A program made the position numbers and the translations under genes. The notes below the pieces were generated by a model. That model searched no databases. It saw nothing but the letters and a program-made list of their open reading frames with translations, and had not been told where the DNA came from. This document shows positions 24,858 to 35,261 of a stretch of 41,367 nucleotides of DNA, in pieces. Numbering within the stretch: position 1 is the stretch's first letter; each line of letters begins with the position of its first letter. Source of the stretch: Tabrizicola sp. (GTDB lineage: Bacteria > Pseudomonadota > Alphaproteobacteria > Rhodobacterales > Rhodobacteraceae); NCBI GenBank assembly GCA_025458105.1, contig JALOTD010000047.1, positions 1 to 41,367 on the forward strand, read 5' to 3'.

Positions 24858-27389
24858 TCAGGCGGCATCGACCGTTGCAGTGACCGGAGGGCGCACTTCG
24901 GGAGGACAGAATTCGGCCAACACGCCCTCGATCGCGGCCTTTCGCAGAGGCTTGGTCAGATAGCGGTCGATCCCGGCGGCCAGGATCCCCTCAGCGTCGC
25001 CATCCATGGCATGGGCAGTCAGCGCGACGATGGGCACCGTCGATCCAAGCGCGCGGATGGCGCGGGCTGCTTCCTTTCCGTCCATCTCGGGCATCGAGAT
25101 GTCCATGAAGATCAGGTCTGGTCGGAAGCTTTGGAACAACTCGACCGCAATGCGGCCATTGTCGGCAAAGACCAGCTCGATATCCATCTCGCGCACCATC
25201 TTCTGAAAGACGAGCTGATTAGTGCGGTTGTCTTCGGCCGCAAGCACCCGCATCTGGCGGAGGTCAACCGGTGTGGTCGGCGAGGCTTCGGGCACCACCG
25301 GGGCAACTGGGGCTGTCAGCGATTGCAGATGGCGATACAGGTCCGACCGCAGGATCGGCTTTTGCAGCACAGCCGCAAAATCCTGGCTTATGGTGCCCAG
25401 CCCAGAGGGATTGGAGCTGAGCAGGATGACGGGCAGTGTATGGCCCGCCACACGGATCGCATCGAGCAGCTGGACCCCGTCCATATCCGGCATGGCATGA
25501 TCGGTTAGCACCACATCATAGGCCGGGTCGATTGCGAGATGCTCCAAAGCCTCGGGGGCAGAGCGACAGAGCGTCACTTCGATGCCGCAGGGGGTCAACT
25601 GCCGTTCCAGGATGGTCCGGTTGATGAATTGATCATCGACCGCGATGACCCGCTTGACCAGAACCGGAACCTGAATTGGACCCGAGTCTTCTGCCACAGG
25701 CAGGCTGATGCGGAAACCGAAGCTGGAGCCTTCGCCCAGCGTGCTGTCGACCCAGACGCTGCCGCCCATGTGTTCGATCAGGCGTCGGGTGATCGCAAGT
25801 CCGAGACCCGTGCCTTCAAACTTGCGGTTCCGCTCATCCTCGACCTGGTTGAATTCGCCGAAGATGTGGTCGAGGTATTCCGGCGCGATACCGATGCCGG
25901 TGTCCTCGACCGTGACATGCAGGGTCTGGCTGCCGTCTTCGGCATCTACGCCCACGACGCGGGTCAAGACGTGGCCCTTTTCAGTGAATTTCACGGCATT
26001 GCCGATGAGGTTTGTCAGCACTTGCCGCAACCGCCCCGGATCGCCGACGAAACGGGTGGGGAGGAACATGTCGAAATCGATCATCAGGTCGATGCCCTTT
26101 TCCCGCGCGCGGGGCTGAAGAAGCATCGTGACCTCGTGGATCGTGCGTTCCAGATCGAAGGGCTCGGGGCGGAGCGTCAGGCGCTCCGCCTCGATCTTCG
26201 AATAGTCTAGGATGTCGTTGATGATGACGAGAAGCGCCTCGCCAGACGAACGGATCGTCTCGGCAAAGAGGCGCTGTTCTTCGGTGAGCGCGGTGTCGCA
26301 GAGAAGTTCGGCCATGCCGACAACCCCGTTCATCGGTGTGCGGATCTCGTGGGACATGTTGGCCAGGAAGGCTGATTTTGCGCGGCTTGCGGCCTCGGCT
26401 GCCTTGCGGGCGGCTTCGAGCTGCAGTTGCTGTTCCTTAAGCTGGGTGATGTCCACCCGCAGGCCGACCCGTCCGCCATCGGGTGTTGCATGGTCGCTTT
26501 CAATGATGGTTCGCCCCCCGGCGAGGCTGGTTTCGCTGGAACTGTTGGCGTCACGGAACTGGGACAGGCGGCCGTGCAGCCATTCCTCCTCTTGCCCCAT
26601 GGCATCGGGAATGTAGTTGTGCTTGAGGCCATGGCGCAGAAGGTCTTCAAACTTGACGCCGGGCTGCATGATGGGTGCGGTTTCCGCAAAGAGCTCGCGG
26701 TAGCGCTTGTTGCAGGTCAGAAGCCGTTCATCCCGGTCGAACAGGACAAATCCGTCAGGCAGCGCGTCAATCGCGGCCCAGATGCGCATCTGATCGGTGA
26801 TGTCCATGGCAAGGCAGACCAAGTCGCCATCGCGCGCGCGGCGTTCCTGCACTTTTACCCAAGAGCCGTTGCGCAGTTTCACAGTAATCGGTTCGATCGG
26901 ATCGCCGTCCAGCCTGCGCATCATGCGGGCAACGAAATCATCCGGTGCCTCGTCCCCAAGATCGATCACGCCATGTGCCGCAATGCGTATCATCTCGTCA
27001 TAGGGAAAGCCGGGGGCGATCGTCCGGTTGCCAAGCGGCGCAAGCCAGGCCCGGTTCGCGCTGACCAGCCGACGGGCGCTGTCGAACACGGCAAACCCGT
27101 CGTTGATCGTCTCGATCGAGTCCCACAGGCGGCGTTCGGCCATCACGGCGGCCGTATGGGCCTTGTCCAGATCCTCGACAAAGCGGTGATTCTGGGTTTT
27201 CAGCGCCTCGGCCTCGGTCAGGGCAGATCGGACGACCTGGCGCTGTTCGACGATCTGGTCGGAAAGCGCGCGGGCATGGATCGCCAGCTTTTCGTTTGCC
27301 GCGAACAATTCGCGGCTTTTCTGTTCCAGAAGGCGTTCGGCGGCCAGCCTGCCCCGCCGTTCCCTGACCAGACGTTCCGAAAGTTCCAT
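24858..27389 (-). CDS. Hybrid sensor histidine kinase with two receiver domains
   Basis: An 843-residue cytoplasmic protein without clear membrane segments. It has an N-terminal coiled coil (about 1-90), two PAS domains (about 95-210, DSIETINDGFAVFDSARRLV; and 215-310, WAAIDALPDGFVLFDRDERLL), then a HisKA domain with His347 (FLANMSHEIRTPMNG). The HATPase has N box NLIGNAVKFTEKG, G1 DTGIGI and G2 GTGLGLAIT. Receiver 1 carries Asp630 (VVLTDHAMPDMDG) and receiver 2 carries Asp763 (LIFMDISMPEMDG). There is no Hpt domain, so a separate phosphotransfer protein is expected. Signal unknown; PAS in the cytosol suggests an internal cue. ATG 27389 (MELSERL) follows GGGAAG. It is divergent from the macroglobulin gene. 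Confidence 0.93.
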   Translation of the reverse strand: MELSERLVRERRGRLAAERLLEQKSRELFAANEKLAIHARALSDQIVEQRQVVRSALTEAEALKTQNHRFVEDLDKAHTAAVMAERRLWDSIETINDGFAVFDSARRLVSANRAWLAPLGNRTIAPGFPYDEMIRIAAHGVIDLGDEAPDDFVARMMRRLDGDPIEPITVKLRNGSWVKVQERRARDGDLVCLAMDITDQMRIWAAIDALPDGFVLFDRDERLLTCNKRYRELFAETAPIMQPGVKFEDLLRHGLKHNYIPDAMGQEEEWLHGRLSQFRDANSSSETSLAGGRTIIESDHATPDGGRVGLRVDITQLKEQQLQLEAARKAAEAASRAKSAFLANMSHEIRTPMNGVVGMAELLCDTALTEEQRLFAETIRSSGEALLVIINDILDYSKIEAERLTLRPEPFDLERTIHEVTMLLQPRAREKGIDLMIDFDMFLPTRFVGDPGRLRQVLTNLIGNAVKFTEKGHVLTRVVGVDAEDGSQTLHVTVEDTGIGIAPEYLDHIFGEFNQVEDERNRKFEGTGLGLAITRRLIEHMGGSVWVDSTLGEGSSFGFRISLPVAEDSGPIQVPVLVKRVIAVDDQFINRTILERQLTPCGIEVTLCRSAPEALEHLAIDPAYDVVLTDHAMPDMDGVQLLDAIRVAGHTLPVILLSSNPSGLGTISQDFAAVLQKPILRSDLYRHLQSLTAPVAPVVPEASPTTPVDLRQMRVLAAEDNRTNQLVFQKMVREMDIELVFADNGRIAVELFQSFRPDLIFMDISMPEMDGKEAARAIRALGSTVPIVALTAHAMDGDAEGILAAGIDRYLTKPLRKAAIEGVLAEFCPPEVRPPVTATVDAA

Positions 27390-27557
27390 CGCTTCCCAGC
27401 CACACACCCTGCGCCGCCAGACCGTAGGTCCGGTTTACGGGACTACCCTGCCCGGTCGAAGTGAACCAACACTTAACGGCGACGCGGCTCCCTCTGGTCT
27501 TGCAAGCTTGGGCAGGGGCGTGCGACATTTCTGCTATCCATCAGGGAGGCTATTTCG

Positions 27558-30500
27558 ATGCGCTCGTTTCAGAAATCTGCATTGGTCGCCGTTTTCTTGG
27601 GCATCGCAAGCCAGGCTTTGGCGCAAGACCTTGTGCCGGAACGCCGTGTGGTCGTGACCCAGGACCAGGATCTGCCGGGCGGTGATATTGCCAGCATCTT
27701 CGACACCACGATCGAGGCCTGCGAGCGGGCCGCCCTGACCAATCCGCGCAGCACGGCCTATGTCTACAACACGCGGAACGGGTCGTGCTTCGTCAAGGCC
27801 TCTCCGGGCGAGGGGGTGTTCTTCGCCGGGGCCTTTGCGGCCCAGGTGATCGAGGGCGATCCAGGCGTTCGGGCAGCGGCAGAGACGCGCCGGGCGGAAC
27901 TGGGGTTCCTGATGGATTGGGACATCACCCCGGCCTATGACCAAGCGGTCGCGCTGGGGCGACAGCACACGACCGGACCCTGGACTGCCGAAGAGCATAT
28001 GGCCGAGGCGGCCGCCGCAGAAGGGCGGGGCGACTGGGCTGGCGCGGCGGCCTTCACGGGTGCGGCGCTGAACCTGACGGATGACCCGGCGATGTGGGGC
28101 GACTATGCGCGCCGGTCGCTTGAGGCCGGGAAGGCGGATGCGAACCAGCAGTGGTTCTTCTTCACCCAGGCCTTCAATGCCTCGATCAACGCCTATCTGC
28201 GGGCCGAGAACCCGGCGTTGCGGCATTCGATCCTGGTCGTCATGGGCGATGTGCTGGAGCGCAATGGACGCGGCCGCGATACGGTCAGCGCGCTGCGGCT
28301 GGCCCAATCCCTGCAGGAGCGCACGGATACGGCGGCGCTCTTGAATAATGCCATCGGCAAGTATGGCTTCCGGATCAGCGAGACGGTGGTGCAGTCCGAC
28401 CTGGCCCGCCCCAGGATCTGCGCGACGTTCTCGGAGGACCTGGTGGCGTCGGGCGTGGATTATTCGTCCTTCGTCCAGTTGAACGACCCCGGCCTGGCGG
28501 TGGAAAACGGCGGCTGGCGGCAGCTGTGCGTCGCGGGGCTGGAGCATGGCAAGCGCTATACGGTGACCTTCCGCGAGGGGCTGCCGGCGGCGGACGGTCA
28601 GACCATGGCCAAATCGGTCGAGATCACGCAATACATCCGTGACCGGGCTCCCGGGGTAAAATTTCCGGGCCGGGGCTATGTGCTGCCGAAGGCGGGTGAT
28701 CCGGCGTTGCCGGTCGAAACGGTGAACACCGAGAAGCTGGACCTGGAGCTGTTCCGGGTGACTGACCGGAACCTCCTCCGCTCGATCCAGGACTACTATT
28801 TCGGCGCGCCGATCAACGTCTATTCCGAGGAATACTTCGCGGACACGGTGGGCGAAAGCCTGTGGACCGGGTCCGCGACCGTGGGCCAGGAGGTCAACAA
28901 GGACGTCACCACCCGCCTGCCGATGGGCGAGGCGCTTGAGGGCCTGCCTGCGGGCATCTATGCGCTTAAGGCGGCGGTGCCGGGCGTGGACCAGTACAAC
29001 ATTCCGCCCGCATGGCAGTGGTTTGTGATTTCTGACCTTGGGGTCACCACGATGTCGGGGACCGACGGGCTGCATGTCTTTGTCCGCTCGTTGGGCACGG
29101 CGGGGGCGAAGCCAGGCGTAACGGTGGAATTGCTGAACCGCGCCAACACGGTCTTGGGCACGGCCACAACGGATGAGCAGGGCTATGCGCGGTTCGATGC
29201 GGGCCTGACGCGGGGGACGGGCGGGTCTGCCCCGGCGATGGTGGTGGTCAAGGAGGCGGATCAGGATATCGCCTTCCTGTCGCTGACCGATCCAGAGTTC
29301 GACCTGTCCGACCGTGGAGTCGAGGGCCGCGAGGCGTCACCTCCGGTGGACGTGTTCGTTACGACTGACCGCGGGGCCTACCGGGCCGGGGAGACGGTCT
29401 ATGTGACCGCGCTCGCCCGGGATGCGGAACAGGCAGCCGTCGAAGGGTTGCCCCTTACGGCGGTCTGGAAGCGGCCTGACGGCGTAGAATATGCGCGTGC
29501 CGTGGTGAACGACTGGGGCGGCGGCTACGTTTTCACGCAAGTCGTCGCAGGGTCCGCACCAAGGGGCGTCTGGCGGCTGGAGATGTTTGCCGATCTGGAA
29601 GGTCCGCCCTTGGCGTCGAAGACGTTCCTGGTCGAGGACTTTCTGCCGGAACGCATCGACTTTGACCTGACGCTGGCGGATGCGGCCTTGCTGGTCGGGG
29701 AGGACTCAGCGGTCGATCTGACGGTAGCGGCCAAGTATCTGTTCGGAGCACCCGGCGCGGGGCTTGCCATAGAGGGCGAAGTTCTTCTGCGTGCGGCGGA
29801 GGGGCTGGAAGCCTTCCCCGGTTACGTCTTCGGGCGGCATGACCAACCCTTCAGCGCGCAGATGTCGTCGCTGAACGGCGGCGAGACGGACGAGGCAGGA
29901 AACGCCACAATTCCGGTCTTCCTGCCGGTGATCGAGGATCCGCACCGCCCACTGGAAGCCCGCGTGACGATCCGCGTGGCCGAGGGCTCGGGCCGCCCGG
30001 TGGAACGGCAGGTGACCAAGGCAGTGACTTCGGCGGAACCGATGATCGGGGTCAAGCCGCTCTTCGACGGCGTGGTCGGCGAAGGCAGCGAGGCGCGGTT
30101 CCAACTGCTCGCCGTACAGAGTGAGGCGGCAGTGGCGCTGCCGGTGAAATGGACGGTCAGCCGCGTTCAGTACGACTACCAGTGGTACCAGAGCTACGGC
30201 AACTGGAGCTGGGAGCCGGTGGTCAGCCGCGAGGTCGTGGCCGAGGGTGCGGCGACCTTGGGGACCGCTCCGGTCGAGATTTCGGCGGGGGTGACCTGGG
30301 GAACCTATGAGATCCTGGTGACAGCAGCCGATGGCGGCAAGGCGGCCACGTCGATGGAGTTCTGGGCGGGCTGGTATGCCCCTGCAGATGCCAGCGCTAC
30401 ACCCGACACGCTGGAATTGTCGCTGGACAAGGAGGCCTATAAGCCCGGCGAGACCGCGACCCTGCGGATCGTGCCACGGGCAGCCGGGACGGCGCTGGTG

Positions 30501-33002
30501 ACGGTGCTGTCGAACCGGCTGGTCGCCATGCAGGCCGTGGAGGTGAAGGAGGGTGAGAACCTGATCCAGCTGCCGGTCACCGATGAATGGGGCGCGGGGG
30601 TCTATGTGACGGCCTCGGTCCTGCGGCCGATGGACGTGGCGGCGGGCCGGAACCCGGCGCGGGCCTTGGGGCTGACCCATGCCAGCATCGACCCGGGCGC
30701 GCGGGCGCTGAAGGCGACGGTCGAGATGGCGGCAGAGGCTGCGCCTCGCGGGCCGCTGGATGTGGCGGTCAAGGTGGACGGCGTGGCGGCAGGCGAGACG
30801 GCCTATGTCACGATTGCCGCCGTTGATGTGGGCATCCTGAACCTGACCGGGTTCGAGGCGCCGGACCCGCAAGGCCATTACTTCGGCCAGCGGCGGCTGG
30901 GCGTCGGCATCCGCGACATCTATGGTCGTCTGATCGACGGGATGAACGGGGCGATGGGCGAGGTCCGCTCTGGCGGCGATGCGGGCGCGCAGGCGCGGTT
31001 GCAGGCGCCTCCGCCCACAGAGGAGCTGGTGGCCTATTTCACCGGGCCGGTGGAGGTGGGCGCGGATGGCTATGCGCGGACCACGTTCGACCTGCCGTCG
31101 TTCAACGGGACGGTGAAGGTGATGGCGGTCGCCTGGTCGAAGACCGGGGTTGGGCAGGCATCTGCGGAAGTGCTGGTGCGCGATCCGGTGGTGGTGACGG
31201 CCTCGGTGCCCCGCTTCCTGTCGCCGGGGGATGAGAGCCGCCTGCTTTTGGAGATTGTCCACGCCACCGGTCCTTCGGGCCGGATGAGCCTGGATGTGGT
31301 GGCGAACGGGCTGACGCTTGGCCAGGTGCCCTCGGGCTTTGATCTGGGCGACAAGGCAAAGGTGGAGTTCGAGGTGCCGGTGACGGCGGGCGCGGTGGGC
31401 GTGCAGACCATCGACATCAACCTGACGACTCCTGACGGGAAGGTCTTGAAGAAGGCCCTGACCATCCCCGTGCAAGTGAACGACCCGGAGGTCGCGCGGA
31501 TCAGCCGGTTGGAGCTGGCAAGCGGGCAAAGCTTCACCTTCGACGGCAATGTCTTTGCGGGCCTCGTCGAAGGCTCGGGCAAGGCGACGATGGCGGTGGG
31601 GCCATTGGCGCGGCTGAATGCTCCGGGTCTTCTGGCGGCCTTGGACCGCTATCCCTATGGCTGCACCGAGCAGATGACGAGCCGTGCGCTGCCGCTGCTT
31701 TACTTCGATGAAGTGGCGCGGGTGATGGACCTGGAGGGCGATGCCGAGATCTCGGGCCGGATCAACGAGGCGATTGTCGAGATTCTGGCCAATCAAAGCT
31801 CGACCGGCGGGTTCGGCCTGTGGGGGCCCTATGAGGGCGACTTCTGGCTGGATGCCTTCGTCACCGACTTCTTGAGCCGAGCCAAGGCGCAGGGCTACGC
31901 GGTGCCGGACGTGGCGTTCAAGTCGGCGCTGGCGAACCTGCGCAACCAGGTGAACTATGCGCCCGACTTCAGCGCCGAGACCAACGGCGGCGGCGAGGCG
32001 CTGGCCTATGCGCTGATGGTCCTGGCGCGCGAGGGCGCGGCGGCGATCGGGGATCTGCGCTACTATGCCGACGTGAAGGGCGACGACTTCGCGACGCCTC
32101 TTGCGATGGGACAGGTGGGCGCGGCGCTGGCCAGCTATGGTGACCAGGCGCGGGCCGATGCGATGTTCCGCAAGGCCGTGGCGAAGATGGAGGCGCTTGC
32201 GCCCGAGGTCGGCCAGGTCTGGCGGGTGGACTATGGCACCCACTATCGCGATGCGGCCGCACTTCTGACGCTGGCGGTCGAGGCCGGGTCGAACGCGGTG
32301 GACCGCGAGGCGCTGACCGATGAACTTGCGGCGCGGGGCACGAACCTCTCGACGCAAGAGGCGACCTGGGCGCTTCTGGCCACGAACGCGCTGATCGACC
32401 GGCCCGGCGCAGAGGGCGTGACGGTGGACGGCAAACCCGCCGATGGGCCGCTGGTGCGCGTGCTGGACGCAGGCTCGGTCACGCCGGTCGTCGTGAAAAA
32501 CGACGGGCCGGACACGACGATCACGGTGACGACCTACGGTGTGCCGTCCGAACCGGAACCGGCGGGCGGCAACGGCTATGCCATCACGCGGACCTACTAC
32601 ACGATGGACGGTCAGGAAGTGGCCCCGGGCAGTGTGGCGGCGGGGACACGGCTGGTGACAGTTCTTGAGGTCACGCCCTTCGGCTATGGCGAGGCGCGGC
32701 TGATGGTCAGTGACCCGCTGCCGGCAGGGTTCGAGATCGACAACCCGAACCTGATGTCGGCGGGCTCGACCTCGGAATTGTCGTGGCTTGATGCCCTGCA
32801 GGACGTGGCGCACAGCGAGTTTCGGCAGGACCGCTTCCTGACGGCGGTGGATTGGTCGTCGGACCAGTCGTTCCGGCTGGCCTATGTGGTTCGCGCCGTA
32901 AGCCCCGGGACGTTCCACCACCCGGCGGCCAGCGTCGAGGACATGTACCGCCCTGACTTCCGGGCGCGGAGCGAGACGGGCACGCTTACGATTACGAAGT
33001 GA
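27558..33002 (+). CDS. Alpha-2-macroglobulin family protein, periplasmic, with PAN-like N-terminal domain
   Basis: A very large (1814 residues) exported protease-trap protein. The signal peptide ends SQALA-QDL; there is no lipobox, unlike E. coli YfhM. Residues about 25-100 resemble a PAN/Apple-type domain (DLPGGDIASIFDTTIEACERAALTNP, NTRNGSCFVK). Then come macroglobulin beta domains, a bait-region stretch, and the thioester motif Cys1369-Thr-Glu-Gln1372 in YPYGCTEQM followed by the alpha/alpha toroid (SSTGGFGLWGPYEGDFWLDAFVTDFL). The Cys and Gln that form the thioester are kept. Such proteins covalently trap proteases entering the periplasm. pbpC follows, the usual partner thought to repair the wall. 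Confidence 0.95.
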   Translation: MRSFQKSALVAVFLGIASQALAQDLVPERRVVVTQDQDLPGGDIASIFDTTIEACERAALTNPRSTAYVYNTRNGSCFVKASPGEGVFFAGAFAAQVIEGDPGVRAAAETRRAELGFLMDWDITPAYDQAVALGRQHTTGPWTAEEHMAEAAAAEGRGDWAGAAAFTGAALNLTDDPAMWGDYARRSLEAGKADANQQWFFFTQAFNASINAYLRAENPALRHSILVVMGDVLERNGRGRDTVSALRLAQSLQERTDTAALLNNAIGKYGFRISETVVQSDLARPRICATFSEDLVASGVDYSSFVQLNDPGLAVENGGWRQLCVAGLEHGKRYTVTFREGLPAADGQTMAKSVEITQYIRDRAPGVKFPGRGYVLPKAGDPALPVETVNTEKLDLELFRVTDRNLLRSIQDYYFGAPINVYSEEYFADTVGESLWTGSATVGQEVNKDVTTRLPMGEALEGLPAGIYALKAAVPGVDQYNIPPAWQWFVISDLGVTTMSGTDGLHVFVRSLGTAGAKPGVTVELLNRANTVLGTATTDEQGYARFDAGLTRGTGGSAPAMVVVKEADQDIAFLSLTDPEFDLSDRGVEGREASPPVDVFVTTDRGAYRAGETVYVTALARDAEQAAVEGLPLTAVWKRPDGVEYARAVVNDWGGGYVFTQVVAGSAPRGVWRLEMFADLEGPPLASKTFLVEDFLPERIDFDLTLADAALLVGEDSAVDLTVAAKYLFGAPGAGLAIEGEVLLRAAEGLEAFPGYVFGRHDQPFSAQMSSLNGGETDEAGNATIPVFLPVIEDPHRPLEARVTIRVAEGSGRPVERQVTKAVTSAEPMIGVKPLFDGVVGEGSEARFQLLAVQSEAAVALPVKWTVSRVQYDYQWYQSYGNWSWEPVVSREVVAEGAATLGTAPVEISAGVTWGTYEILVTAADGGKAATSMEFWAGWYAPADASATPDTLELSLDKEAYKPGETATLRIVPRAAGTALVTVLSNRLVAMQAVEVKEGENLIQLPVTDEWGAGVYVTASVLRPMDVAAGRNPARALGLTHASIDPGARALKATVEMAAEAAPRGPLDVAVKVDGVAAGETAYVTIAAVDVGILNLTGFEAPDPQGHYFGQRRLGVGIRDIYGRLIDGMNGAMGEVRSGGDAGAQARLQAPPPTEELVAYFTGPVEVGADGYARTTFDLPSFNGTVKVMAVAWSKTGVGQASAEVLVRDPVVVTASVPRFLSPGDESRLLLEIVHATGPSGRMSLDVVANGLTLGQVPSGFDLGDKAKVEFEVPVTAGAVGVQTIDINLTTPDGKVLKKALTIPVQVNDPEVARISRLELASGQSFTFDGNVFAGLVEGSGKATMAVGPLARLNAPGLLAALDRYPYGCTEQMTSRALPLLYFDEVARVMDLEGDAEISGRINEAIVEILANQSSTGGFGLWGPYEGDFWLDAFVTDFLSRAKAQGYAVPDVAFKSALANLRNQVNYAPDFSAETNGGGEALAYALMVLAREGAAAIGDLRYYADVKGDDFATPLAMGQVGAALASYGDQARADAMFRKAVAKMEALAPEVGQVWRVDYGTHYRDAAALLTLAVEAGSNAVDREALTDELAARGTNLSTQEATWALLATNALIDRPGAEGVTVDGKPADGPLVRVLDAGSVTPVVVKNDGPDTTITVTTYGVPSEPEPAGGNGYAITRTYYTMDGQEVAPGSVAAGTRLVTVLEVTPFGYGEARLMVSDPLPAGFEIDNPNLMSAGSTSELSWLDALQDVAHSEFRQDRFLTAVDWSSDQSFRLAYVVRAVSPGTFHHPAASVEDMYRPDFRARSETGTLTITK

Positions 33003-33042
33003 CGAAACGCTACAGGGCCCGGAATCAAGGCCGAAGGCCGCC

Positions 33043-33172
33043 GGGCCGCGCCCTCTCTCCCCCTTGGGAGGGCGCTCTGCGGCGTCAGTCACCCGAACTG
33101 CGGTGGGAGAAATTGCACCATAAAGCGCATACATCGACCGTTGCGGCGCCCACCCGAGGGAGAGCGCGGCCC
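33043..33172. repeat. Inverted-repeat-bounded insert between the macroglobulin gene and pbpC
   Basis: The 226-bp gap carries terminal inverted repeats, GGGCCGCGC (33043-33051) and GCGCGGCCC (33164-33172), extended imperfectly by CTCTC/GAGAG-type pairs. Inside the left arm is a local hairpin GCGCCCTC (33048-33055) with GAGGGCGC (33068-33075). No gene is visible. The layout resembles a small MITE-like element or a terminator plus pbpC leader. The two genes are usually closely linked, which makes the insert notable. Confidence 0.4.
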
Positions 33173-33228
33173 GCTGTCGTGCTTTGCAGACATAAAACCG
33201 CTGGCCCGCAAGGCACCGGGGGCACCTG

Positions 33229-35222
33229 ATGCGCGCACGCTGGTTCATTGGTCTCGCCCTTGGTCTCTGGCTAGCCGCGCTGGGCCGCGACCGGTTCGAC
33301 GTCTGGATCGACGCGACCGTTTTGCCGCCCCTGGCGGTGGAAATGTCGGTCGAGGTCCTGGACCGCGACGGCGACCTTTTGCGGGCCTATACGGTGGCCG
33401 ATGGCCGCTGGCGGCTGGCGCTGCCGCCGGACAAGGTGGACCCTCTCTACCTGCGGATTCTGCTGGCTTATGAGGACAAGCGGTTCCGCGATCATCCCGG
33501 GGTTGACCTGCGGTCGATGACGCGGGCCGTGCTTCAGGCGGTGTGGAACGGACGGGTCGTCTCTGGCGGATCGACCTTGACTATGCAGGTCGCCCGCCTG
33601 CTGGAGGAAGGGACGACTGGCGAAGTCGCGGGCAAGCTGCGTCAGATGCGTGTGGCGCTGGCGCTGGAGCGGCGGCTGACCAAGGACCAGATCCTGCAGC
33701 TTTACTTGCACCTGGCGCCCTTCGGCGGGAACCTCGAAGGCGTCCGCGCGGCCTCCATCAGCTATTTCGGCAAGGAACCCTGGCGCCTGACCCCAGCCGA
33801 GGCGGCACTTCTGGTGACCGGGCCGAGGCAGCGCGGAACCGGGTCCTCGCGCGGGCGGTCGGGGAAGGTGTCCTTGACCCAGAAGAGGCGGAAGCCGCGT
33901 TACGGGAAGAGGTGCCTGGCCTCAGGAAACCCTTCCCGGCCTTTGCCCCCCATCTGGCCGACCGCGCGCGGGCGGATCAGCCGCAGGTGGGGACCCACCA
34001 CCTGACGCTTGAACGCGACCTGCAGAAAAAGCTGGAGGCGCTGGCGCTGGAGGCCGTGGAGGGCCGGGGGGACCGGTTGCAGGTGGCGATCCTGGTCGCG
34101 GACCATGGCTCGGGCGAGATCCTGGCCAGCGTCGGGTCGGCGGGATATCAGGCGGACCTGCGGCAGGGGTTTGTCGACATGACCCAGGCGCTGCGGTCGC
34201 CGGGGTCAACGCTGAAACCGCTCGTCTATGCGCTGGCCTTTGACGAGGGGCTAGGCCATCCCGAGACGATGATCGACGACAAGCCGATGGCGTTCGGCAC
34301 CTATGCGCCGCAGAACTTTGACAAGCTTTACCTGGGCACGATCCGCATGCGCGAGGCGCTGCAACAGTCGCGCAATGTCCCCGTCGTGGCGCTGACCGAG
34401 GCAATTGGACCGGCCCGACTCATCTCGGCCATGGAAAAGGCGGGGATGAAGCCGGTGTTTCCGGGCGACCAACCGGGGCTGGCGATTGCGCTGGGGGGCG
34501 TGGGCGTGACACTCGGCGACATGGTGCAGCTTTACGTGGCGCTGGCGCGGGGCGGCGTAGTGCGACCGCTATCGTATCGGCTGGAGGCAGAGGTCGCAGA
34601 GGGGCAGCGGCTGGTGTCGGAGGTGGCGGCATGGCAGGTGGGGGATATCCTTGCGGGGCTGGCCCCACCGCCGGGGGCGCCTTCGAACCGGATGGCCTAC
34701 AAGACCGGGACGTCCTATGGCCACCGCGATGCCTGGGCCATAGGATATGACGGGACGCATGTGGTGGGCGTCTGGATGGGCCGGGCGGATGGGACGCCGG
34801 TGCCGGGGGCCTTTGGGGCGGATGTGGCGGCGCCGGTCCTGTTCCAGGCCTTCAACCGGCTGAAGGGCAAGCTTGACCCGCAGCCGCCAGCGCCCGCCTC
34901 GACGCTGCTTGTGGCGAATGCCGAACTGCCGCAGCCCCTGCAGCGGTTCAAGTCCCGCAACGCGGTGTTCGAGGCCGAGCCGGATGCCCCCGCCGTGGCC
35001 TTCCCGCCCGATGGGGCCGAAGTGGAACTGCTGGCCTCGGGTCTGAAGGTGAAAGTCGCGGGCGGGACGGCGCCTTTCACCTGGCTGGCCGATGGGGTGC
35101 CGGTGGTCGTGGGCTCCGACGCGCGCGAGGCGATGCTGGCAATGCCGGGTGCGGGCTTCGTGACGCTGAGTGTGATCGACGCCGAGGGCAGGTCGGACCG
35201 GGTTCAGGTGCAGGTGCGGTAG
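33229..35222 (+). pseudogene. pbpC: Penicillin-binding protein 1C, frameshifted by a small deletion
   Basis: Frame one (from ATG 33229) has an N-terminal anchor and the glycosyltransferase domain with EDKRFRDHPGVD, GGSTLTMQVARLLE and the LAPFGGNLEGVRAAS region, up to AEAALLV. There, near 33815, about ten residues usually present (ALPQSPE.RRP-like) are missing and the reading moves to another frame: DRAEAARNRVLARAVGEGVL. That frame runs intact through the transpeptidase (SxxK as GSTLKP, SRN, KTGTSYG) and the C-terminal BiPBP_C domain to 35222. Frame one continues to a stop at 34005. PBP1C makes peptidoglycan and is typically paired with the preceding macroglobulin. Either the gene is inactive or the assembly lost ~30 bp here. 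Confidence 0.88.
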
Positions 35223-35261
35223 TCCGGAGGCGTCTCTGGATCGTGGATCGCAGGGAACGCT

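Noticed and set aside
29706..33248. Minus-strand frame of 1180 codons
   Set aside because: It is a GC-rich shadow of the macroglobulin gene; the plus strand carries the signal peptide and thioester motif.
33229..35222. pbpC as two genes (separate glycosyltransferase and transpeptidase) or programmed frameshift
   Set aside because: The second half has no ribosome site or start at the break, and residues are missing at the junction, so a deletion is the simpler reading.
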